Positions 32,687 to 37,673 of a stretch of 37,673 nucleotides of DNA are shown here, piece after piece. The stretch is taken from contig NZ_LMUJ01000104.1 in the NCBI RefSeq assembly GCF_009765975.1, forward strand, positions 62,250-99,922, in the 5' to 3' direction. The notes below the pieces were generated by a model. The model was given only the letters and a program-made list of their open reading frames with translations, did not search any database and was not told where the DNA came from. This DNA comes from Acidisphaera sp. S103. GTDB taxonomy: Bacteria > Pseudomonadota > Alphaproteobacteria > Acetobacterales > Acetobacteraceae. Position numbers and translations under genes: made by a program. Numbering within the stretch: position 1 is the stretch's first letter; each line of letters starts with the position of its first letter.

Positions 32687-33334
32687 ATGCCATCTTCTCC
32701 CAGAATGAAGCCGCCCCCGCACAGCCTGCATTCCGGCAGGCCCCCGAAACGAAAACGCACCGTCGCCGAGCTGAAAGACCTCGCGCGCGTGCTGGGAGCC
32801 GACTGGACGCAAGGCGACACGGTGCAAACCTGGATCCACAAACACGAGGGCAAGATCGGTGAACTCAGTCGCATGGTCGAAGATGGCTGGCTGTGGGAGG
32901 ACATCGGCAAGGCGATGCATCTGGCCGGGATCGCCTACAGCACCGGTCAGCCGATTCCGCCGCACACGCTGCGGCTCAAGGCATATCTGTCCCGCAACCG
33001 GGAGAGGGAGCGCACGGCCGCAGACGCGACGAGCCAGGGTCGTCCCGATGCTCTGCCGCCAGTGCTGCCCGTCTCTGTCCCCGTCGCAGCTCCCTCCATC
33101 GAAGCCCCGGCTCGGGCGGTCGCGGCACCGGCGCGGACAAAGCCGCCCGTCGATGCGTCCGACGTGGGTGGAGAAAGTGCGCCAGAGGAACCAACGTTTC
33201 GTCTAGTCACGCTGAAGGGCGGCAACCTGCCGCCCGAGCCACAACCGTCACCCAAGAACCCGCGGCACGAGGAATCTACAGCTACGCAAGTCTCGGATGA
33301 CGAGATCCTGCGTCGGGTGTTCGGCAAACCCTGA
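32687..33334 (+). CDS. StbA/TraK-like DNA-binding protein
   Basis: A 215-residue basic protein. The N-terminal half has RPPKRKRTVAELKDLARVLG, then a helical domain with GELSRMVEDGWLWEDIGKAM, which may contain a helix-turn-helix. The C-terminal half is Pro/Ala-rich and probably disordered, ending SDDEILRRVFGKP. I know no exact family. As the first gene facing the relaxase operon and followed by a ParA-like ATPase, it matches StbA (R388) or TraK (RP4), both of which bind repeats next to oriT. Five phased repeats lie directly upstream. The start is ATG 32687, with GAGG very close; ATG 32705 is an alternative. Confidence 0.75.
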   Translation: MPSSPRMKPPPHSLHSGRPPKRKRTVAELKDLARVLGADWTQGDTVQTWIHKHEGKIGELSRMVEDGWLWEDIGKAMHLAGIAYSTGQPIPPHTLRLKAYLSRNRERERTAADATSQGRPDALPPVLPVSVPVAAPSIEAPARAVAAPARTKPPVDASDVGGESAPEEPTFRLVTLKGGNLPPEPQPSPKNPRHEESTATQVSDDEILRRVFGKP

Positions 33335-33351
33335 AGCTCTGAGGTTAACAT

Positions 33352-34257
33352 ATGTCAGCAGAAAAACCCATCAAGCTCGGGCCATCAGTAACCATGGACA
33401 GCCCCCGATCGCCCCCGGTCGCGCCGTTCGACCAGTCGAAGATGGCCGACGATGAGCCGCAGTTCGACGTGAACCCGTTCACGCCCCGTCACAAGGGCAC
33501 CGACGAACCGCCGCCCGCCCAAGGGATCGATCTGACGGGCCAGAACAAGATCATCTTCGCGGTCGGTCGTGGCAAGACCGGCAAGACCACGCTGCTGCGG
33601 TGGATGGCAGAGACCGCGCTGGCGGCTGGGCGGCCCTTCCTGATGGCCGACATCGATCCCACCAATGCCTCGTTCGCGTCCTACTTCGAGGGGGTCTCCC
33701 GCCCCGACACGGACGATCCGGCAGGGGTCAACCGCTGGCTGCAAGCCTTCATCGAGTATGCGGTGAAGCACCAGACGACGGCCATGATCGACCTGGGCGG
33801 CGGCGACACCACACTGCGGACCCTGGCAACCGAGATGCCGGGGTTTTCCCAGCAGATCGAGGAGGCCGGCCTCGTTCCGGTCAATTTCTATCTCGCTGGC
33901 GCACAACCCGACGACCTAGCCCCGATCGCGACCCTGGCGGAGCGCGGCTTCAGCCCTCGTGCCCGCGCCGTGGTGCTGAACGAGTCGACCGCCGAGGTCG
34001 GCCTGTCGCGGCAGCAAGCCTTCATGCGCGTGGTCCGCAACCGCGTGCTGCTGGATCAGCTCGGCAGCGGAGCCATCAACCTATGGATGCCTCGGCTTCA
34101 TGCCGCCGATGCGGTCGAAAGCCGGCGGTCCAGTTTTGCCGCGGCGCGCGACGGGCAGACGACGCCCCCACTCGGCATCTTTGACCGCTCGCGCGTCAAA
34201 TCCTGGCTGGAGGCCATGGATAGGCAATTCCTCGGGGTGAAGTCATGGATGCCATAG
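33352..34257 (+). CDS. StbB/TraL-like ParA-type ATPase
   Basis: A 301-residue P-loop ATPase of the ParA/MinD superfamily. After a Pro-rich leader (1-55) comes NKIIFAVGRGKTGKTTLLRW, with the Walker A at about 72-80, then LMADIDPTNASFASYF and AMIDLGGGDTTLRTLA as the A' and B motifs. A DNA-partition or plasmid-stability role is likely: StbB of R388 and TraL of RP4 are ParA-like and sit at the same place. TGAGG lies before ATG 33352. It overlaps the next gene by 13 bases. Confidence 0.85.
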   Translation: MSAEKPIKLGPSVTMDSPRSPPVAPFDQSKMADDEPQFDVNPFTPRHKGTDEPPPAQGIDLTGQNKIIFAVGRGKTGKTTLLRWMAETALAAGRPFLMADIDPTNASFASYFEGVSRPDTDDPAGVNRWLQAFIEYAVKHQTTAMIDLGGGDTTLRTLATEMPGFSQQIEEAGLVPVNFYLAGAQPDDLAPIATLAERGFSPRARAVVLNESTAEVGLSRQQAFMRVVRNRVLLDQLGSGAINLWMPRLHAADAVESRRSSFAAARDGQTTPPLGIFDRSRVKSWLEAMDRQFLGVKSWMP

Positions 34258-34889
34258 TCGGCGAAGCAGGGTCCCTCCGGGCGAAGGTCGAAGGCGCACA
34301 AACCGCCCTCGCCCTCGCTATCGCCAAGGCGAACCTTACCTGCGACCCGCTTGGGCCGGCCCTCGAAGCCATGTCGGACTCCCTGGGTGCCCAGCTTGCC
34401 CTGCATCAGGCAAATACCGGGCACTTCAGGGATGTAACCGCGCGCCTGGACGTGTCGGTGGCTGACGCAATCCGCGGCGGCGAACAGGCGCTCGATGCGA
34501 GGCGGATCGCGATTGTCGAGGCGCTTGCCCCTGAGCTTGCCAAACAAATGGCGCGCAGCGTCCGCGCCTGGAACCGAACCGTCACTCTGAAAACCGCCCT
34601 GTCGTATGGCGCTTTCGCGGTCGCCCTGGCGCTTGGGGTCGGGCTGGCCGGGTACGGCGCGGGCTGGCAGGCCGGGCACGTCTCTGCTCTTGGTGTGGCC
34701 GGCGCGCTGACCGGCGCTATCCGTCAAGCCGGGCCTGATGCCGAAACGGCCCTGGTCAGTATGGTGCGCGCTAACAATGTCGCGGAAGCTTGGGCAAAAT
34801 GCCAAAAGACGGCAACGGACGACAAGGACGGCCGGCGCATTTGCTCGATGTTGATGTGGGCGGACCCCGAAGGCCAGCCGAGAGGCTGA
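34245..34889 (+). CDS. StbC/TraM-like membrane-anchored protein
   Basis: A 214-residue protein with a helical N-terminal part (about 1-105). One or two membrane helices follow (LSYGAFAVALALGVGLAGYG, about 120-140), then a short C-terminal domain with KCQKTATDDKDGRRICSMLM containing two Cys. I know no precise family. It is the third gene of the operon facing the relaxase and overlaps the ParA-like gene by 13 bases. A membrane partner of the ATPase, analogous to StbC or TraM, is the best guess. Confidence 0.75.
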   Translation: MDAIVGEAGSLRAKVEGAQTALALAIAKANLTCDPLGPALEAMSDSLGAQLALHQANTGHFRDVTARLDVSVADAIRGGEQALDARRIAIVEALAPELAKQMARSVRAWNRTVTLKTALSYGAFAVALALGVGLAGYGAGWQAGHVSALGVAGALTGAIRQAGPDAETALVSMVRANNVAEAWAKCQKTATDDKDGRRICSMLMWADPEGQPRG

Positions 34890-35029
34890 CCATTGGATTG
34901 CAATCCAAAACAAATTTGGACTGCGCTGAACATGATCGCCGGCGAGCCGCCCTATTTGCTCGACCGGGTCAACTCTCTCACTGACCCCGCCTATGTCGGC
35001 CGATTCGATCCAACCCCATGCACGCGCCC

Positions 35030-35053
35030 CTAGGATGACCTAGTCTGTAGGAG
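35030..35053 (+). repeat. 24-bp motif, copy 2, after the stb-like operon
   Basis: The motif begins CTAGGATGACCTAG, which is itself an inverted repeat (CTAGG/CCTAG), and continues GTCTGTAGGAG. It matches 32531-32554 at 20 of 24 positions in the same orientation. The two copies bracket the StbA/B/C-like operon. Confidence 0.65.
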
Positions 35054-35086
35054 ATGGCTACCTTTCGACGACTCCCAACGTGGTTT

Positions 35087-35158
35087 GCAAAGGGCATCCC
35101 ATTGGGCGTCCTAAGGGGTATGTTTTGGGGAATTCTATAGGACATCTTATGGGGAATT
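35087..35158. repeat. Three degenerate 24-bp tandem repeats
   Basis: Units 35111-35134 and 35135-35158 match at 17 of 24 positions and both end TGGGGAATT. A weaker unit precedes them at 35087-35110. G-runs recur about every 12 bases. The opposite strand has an open frame whose product would repeat eight residues (IPHKMSYR, IPQNIPLR, TPNGMPFA). This looks like a partition site or iteron-type array. Confidence 0.55.
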
Positions 35159-35226
35159 AAGGGCGAGGCTTTTCCAGGGTGCGGGCTGGCGCGGTACGTC
35201 AACGGCGCCCAGATTCGGGTCAGCCA

Positions 35227-35469
35227 TCAGGCCGGCAGTTCGTCGCCTTCGTCAGGTGCGACATCAGGGGCGTGGTCGAGGATGCGCAAGGCGGCCGCCA
35301 CGTCCCCCCGGGCCGCGCGCTTCTGCAAATCAAGCAATCCGCGCCGATGGCCGAGGCCTTCCGAGATCAGCGCCACCAGAAGCTGGTTGATCGACACATG
35401 CTCTTCGGCTGCCGCTTCCTTGGCCTGCGTGAGAATGTGTTCGGGAACCCTTAGTGCAAATCCACTCAT
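35227..35469 (-). CDS. RHH antitoxin (HicB-like)
   Basis: An 80-residue protein. FALRVPEHILTQAKEAAAEE followed by HVSINQLLVALISEGL is a ribbon-helix-helix DNA-binding domain of the HicB-antitoxin or Arc type, found next to PIN toxins. It would neutralise the PIN toxin and repress the operon. The strong AGGAGG upstream favours ATG 35469 over ATG 35472. It lies downstream of the PIN gene, which is the less common order. Confidence 0.85.
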   Translation of the reverse strand: MSGFALRVPEHILTQAKEAAAEEHVSINQLLVALISEGLGHRRGLLDLQKRAARGDVAAALRILDHAPDVAPDEGDELPA

Positions 35470-35478
35470 CATGGCCTC

Positions 35479-35916
35479 CTATGGTTCAAAGCTGCCGATC
35501 GTTGTTCGCTGAGGTACTCGCCGGCCGACAGCACGCGCAAACCAAACGCCGCGACGGCGGGGTGCCCGGAAATGCCTGTCTCGCGACAGGATGACGGATG
35601 CACCTCCCGCCAGGGCGCAGTCGATATACGGGTCGTCCTTGGGATCATCGAGGAAGGGCCGAAAACGGAACCACGGCTCAACCAGCTTCCCGCGGGCACA
35701 GAGTGCATCAAGCACGCTGTCGATCTGGTCGGGCCTGATCCAGGGTGTCTCACCGAGGATCCCTGGCCGTTTCAGGACGCTCTCGTATTCCAGGACGACC
35801 GTTGGCGAGACGGCGAACGGCACGTCCCCGATCAACATCCCTCTGAGGACCGCATGAGAAGCTCCTTTGCGGGAGCGGAGTGCGCTCAGGAGAACGTTGG
35901 CATCGGCGACAATCAT
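35479..35916 (-). pseudogene. PIN-domain toxin with C-terminal frameshift
   Basis: A PIN-fold RNase-type toxin. MIVADANVLLSALRSRKGAS has the first acidic site. SPTVVLEYESVLKRP follows, then DDPKDDPYIDCALAGGASVI and LSRDRHF. After RHF the frame gives RAPRRRGVWFARAV, but the next frame gives HPAVAAFGLRVLSAGEYLSE, the normal PIN ending. A frameshift near 35572 is therefore likely. The corrected gene would end at 35469, overlapping the antitoxin starts. All acidic residues precede the shift, so activity may persist. ATG 35916 is chosen; an operator palindrome lies just upstream. Confidence 0.8.
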
Positions 35917-35921
35917 TCCAC

Positions 35922-35943
35922 ACGATATCACATGCGATATCGT
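35922..35943. promoter_or_regulatory. Operator palindrome of the PIN/RHH operon
   Basis: ACGATATC (35922-35929) and GATATCGT (35936-35943) are exact inverted repeats separated by ACATGC. It lies 6 bases upstream of the PIN ATG. It is a good candidate for binding by the RHH antitoxin. Confidence 0.6.
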
Positions 35944-36003
35944 TGGGCAAATTGTTCATGGGGGAGGTTGCCGACCGCCTGACGCCAGGCCCCGGCGGAC
36001 CAG

Positions 36004-36660
36004 ATGCCGACGGTCACGGCACCGCCGTTGCCGCCAGACCTCGCCGCTCATGCGGCAACTCTGCGTGAGCGGCTTACCGCGGAATTCGACGCGACTATCA
36101 CCGCCGCGTGGGTCGCCGCCGAGCGGCGTGCGGCCGAGCGTTTTGGCGGCGAAGTCGAGGTGGCCCGCGCGGCGGCTGAGGCTGCCGGGCAGGCACAGGC
36201 GGAAGCTGATGAAGCGCTGGCGGCGGCCGATGTGGCCCGCGACGCCGCCAAAACCGACCGCGACCGGCTAGCCGCCGAGGCGACCGAGGCGCGTGCGGCC
36301 GCGGATCGGGCGACCGGACGCCGCGCCGCGGCCGACGTCGAACGTGATCGTCTGGTGGCCGAACTAGCCCAGACCCGGCAGGCCATCGCCGAAGCCGAAC
36401 GTCGCACCGCCGCGGCCGGCGCTGCCCGCGAAGCGGCAGAAGCGTCTGCCAAACAAGCCCAGCAGCTAGCGGAAGCGGCGCGCGAGGCGGCCGAGGCAGA
36501 TCGCAGAACTTCAGCCACGGACGTGGCGACCGCGCGAGCGCAACTCGCCGGAGCGCAGGCAGAAGCCGCCGAGGCCCGGCGCGCCCTCAACGCCGCGGTG
36601 GAGGAGCGGGGCCGGCTGCTCCAGCAGGCCGAAGCGGCGGAGGCGCAGCTTGCGTCTTGA
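36004..36660 (+). CDS. KfrA-like coiled-coil protein, N-terminus missing
   Basis: A 218-residue protein, almost entirely Ala/Glu/Arg-rich coiled coil, such as EVARAAAEAAGQAQAEADEA. Its start (LPPDLAAHAATLRERLTAEF, then AAWVAAERRAAERF) resembles the region after the DNA-binding domain of KfrA-type plasmid proteins. The KfrA N-terminal helix-turn-helix is absent: an in-frame TGA lies 24 bases before ATG 36004. KfrA proteins bind DNA and help plasmid segregation. This one may be a truncated form or a stand-alone coiled coil. It converges with the RepC-like gene. Confidence 0.65.
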   Translation: MPTVTAPPLPPDLAAHAATLRERLTAEFDATITAAWVAAERRAAERFGGEVEVARAAAEAAGQAQAEADEALAAADVARDAAKTDRDRLAAEATEARAAADRATGRRAAADVERDRLVAELAQTRQAIAEAERRTAAAGAAREAAEASAKQAQQLAEAAREAAEADRRTSATDVATARAQLAGAQAEAAEARRALNAAVEERGRLLQQAEAAEAQLAS

Positions 36661-36755
36661 ACCGCGGCAACGCCCGGGGCGGAGAAGAAACCAGGCCGGG
36701 CCGTGGAGCCCCGACCCGGACAGTCGAGGGACCAGCGAGCTGACCGGCCCGCTGG

Positions 36756-37310
36756 TCACGACGGGGTCGGCCGGGACGAGCCCCGGTGGGGTTTCGCCGT
36801 TGCTGCATGGCGCAAGCCCCAGACCGTCCGTCCCAGGTTGAGCTCCCCAGTCTTCGCCTTCGCCACCATGCCGTGGAAATACCCGCCCGGCGTCGATCGG
36901 AAATGCGCCGCCGGCTTGGCCGAGACGATCGCGATCGCGATCGCCGCCTGCTCGCGGCCCATCGCAACGCAGGCCTCGCCCCACAGCGATTTCGAGACCC
37001 CAAGTTCGCCGCGCAGCCAGTCGGCGGCATCGACAATCTCCGGCCAAGCCGGGCTCGGCGTTTTCAGATAGACGCGCAGTCGCGGCGCCAGCACCATCAG
37101 TTCGGCGGTCGAGAGCCGCATCACCGTCCCGCTGTCCGTCCGGGCTGGCTTCTCCGCCCCCTGCCCTGCTGCCCTGTCCGGCGGATTGGGCGGCGTCTGC
37201 GACCTCTCAGGGATTGGCACCGCCTCGTCCAAGGCCGACTTACTTCCTTTGGAAGCCGTTACCGTATCCTGTTTACGGGTAACCTGAACATACGTGTAAA
37301 ATGTTGTCAC
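36756..37310 (-). CDS. RepC C-terminal-domain protein
   Basis: About 184 residues. The C-terminal part (about 75-170) matches the RepC C-terminal domain: LGVSKSLWGEACVAMGREQA, then FRSTPGGYFHGMVAKAKTGE and LNLGRTVWGL. Full RepC initiators of repABC plasmids are about 400 residues and carry an N-terminal winged-helix DNA-binding part, missing here. The first 70 residues are low-complexity. The start is unclear: GTG 37310 without a ribosome site, or TTG near 37229 preceded by AAGGAAG. It may be a remnant initiator or an accessory protein. The 5' part overlaps repeats. Confidence 0.7.
   Translation of the reverse strand: MTTFYTYVQVTRKQDTVTASKGSKSALDEAVPIPERSQTPPNPPDRAAGQGAEKPARTDSGTVMRLSTAELMVLAPRLRVYLKTPSPAWPEIVDAADWLRGELGVSKSLWGEACVAMGREQAAIAIAIVSAKPAAHFRSTPGGYFHGMVAKAKTGELNLGRTVWGLRHAATAKPHRGSSRPTPS
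37274..37288. repeat. Left arm of a 15-bp inverted repeat
   Basis: TACGGGTAACCTGAA here is the exact reverse complement of 37565-37579, about 290 bases away. It lies within the 5' end of the RepC-like frame. It could be a replication or regulatory site, or a mark left by transposition. Confidence 0.5.
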
Positions 37311-37570
37311 AAGGGGACGAGGTACAAAAACGATTTGCTAAAACAATAGGTTATCCGACGCGATGAGCAGCCCCGGGACCCTCTGCTCGAACTGCCTCCG
37401 GTGAACCTCGCATGGTGTCCATAAAAGGGTCCGCAGATGCCGAAAATCCGGGCCAATCATTTCAAATACTTAGCTTGGGCATTTTGATGTCCGCAAAGGT
37501 AAGCCTTCCTGGACACCCCGAATTCGGGCAGTGGCACAGCCTGTAGCAACTTTTTGCACGCATCTTCAGG
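37311..37570. other. Gap before the transposase remnant
   Basis: No gene is visible. It lies between the RepC-like gene and the transposase remnant and holds the right arm of the inverted repeat at its end. Confidence 0.4.
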
Positions 37571-37579
37571 TTACCCGTA
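37565..37579. repeat. Right arm of a 15-bp inverted repeat
   Basis: TTCAGGTTACCCGTA is the exact reverse complement of 37274-37288. It overlaps the premature stop of the transposase fragment, so it may mark the break point of the insertion sequence. Confidence 0.5.
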
Positions 37580-37673
37580 CGTCGCCGGCCAGTTTTCCTT
37601 CAGCGACAAAACATAGTCCCCACCTCCCTCGATGATGGTTTGGGCGATCTCTTTCTGCGTTCCCATCGCATCG
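37571..37673 (-). pseudogene. Truncated ISAs1-like transposase fragment
   Basis: The minus strand reads DAMGTQKEIAQTIIEGGGDY then VLSLKEN, the conserved DDE-region block of ISAs1-type transposases (DAMGCQxEIA...GxDYVLALKxNQ). After KEN the family sequence is lost and a TAA at 37571-37573 ends the frame. The beginning of the gene lies beyond the window edge. It is a partial, probably inactive copy. Confidence 0.75.

Larger units (their letters stand above)
34890..35226. other. Non-coding region with repeats
   Basis: No reliable gene is seen between the stbC-like gene and the antitoxin gene. The region holds the second copy of the 24-bp motif (35030-35053) and degenerate 24-bp tandem repeats (35087-35158). 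Confidence 0.5.

Noticed and set aside
32451..32693. 80-codon minus-strand frame in the candidate oriT
   Set aside because: Its sequence is dictated by the phased repeats (SISVSVFVSR-like composition) and it has no ribosome site.
34978..35202. 74-codon minus-strand gene with octapeptide repeats
   Set aside because: It starts only at TTG without a ribosome site and is explained by the 24-bp tandem DNA repeat; kept only as an alternative reading.
1..37673. tRNA and rRNA genes
   Set aside because: I found no cloverleaf-like or rRNA-like sequence on either strand by reading.

Overview
The window reads as part of a conjugative plasmid, or a plasmid-derived integrative element, from a GC-rich alphaproteobacterium. 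An Acetobacteraceae-like host is my best guess. That rests on GC-rich third codon positions, a VirB/VirD4 system with a MobF relaxase, a RepC-type replication domain, a ParB fragment of the alphaproteobacterial plasmid type, and an SOS-associated peptidase relic of that group. I could run no database search, so the taxonomy is inference.

Layout. (1) 1-5.0 kb: accessory genes, namely a 13-repeat leucine-rich-repeat protein, a 550-residue protein of unknown role, and a tyrosine recombinase with a perfect 16-bp inverted repeat at its start codon and a nested hairpin after its stop. (2) 5.0-11.6 kb: cargo of small metabolic enzymes. These are a NUDIX hydrolase, an MgtC-like membrane protein, a GNAT acetyltransferase, two nucleotidyltransferase-like proteins, a HAD phosphatase, and a DeoR regulator divergent from a NudK-like NUDIX/DUF4406 pair. 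A 58-bp element with a 30-bp near-palindrome occurs twice in direct orientation and brackets three of these genes. (3) 11.7-13.7 kb: a degraded zone with a possible membrane protein, a broken SRAP/YedK gene and the 3' end of a parB gene, then an AT-rich promoter-like stretch. (4) 13.7-26.1 kb: a tightly packed virB1-virB11/virD4 type IV secretion operon with an unknown leading gene and an EexN-like exclusion gene. (5) 26.1-28.3 kb: an HExxH zinc-protease-like gene, a second copy of the relaxase gene's 3' end, and a small unknown gene. (6) 28.3-34.9 kb: a MobF relaxase-helicase and a small accessory gene on the minus strand, facing a plus-strand three-gene operon that resembles stbABC (or traKLM). 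The gap between them carries phased direct repeats and is the best oriT candidate. (7) 34.9-37.7 kb: tandem 24-bp repeats, a PIN/RHH toxin-antitoxin pair with a frameshifted PIN gene, a KfrA-like coiled-coil protein, a RepC C-terminal-domain protein, and a truncated ISAs1-like transposase at the edge.

How it works together. The relaxase would nick oriT with its accessory protein and the StbA-like DNA binder. VirD4 would dock the complex to the VirB channel, built from the pilin, ATPases, core complex and lytic transglycosylase. The EexN-like protein would limit redundant entry. StbB/C-like, KfrA-like, RepC-like and PIN/RHH proteins would serve maintenance. Many segments look mosaic, with truncated genes, duplications and repeats at junctions.
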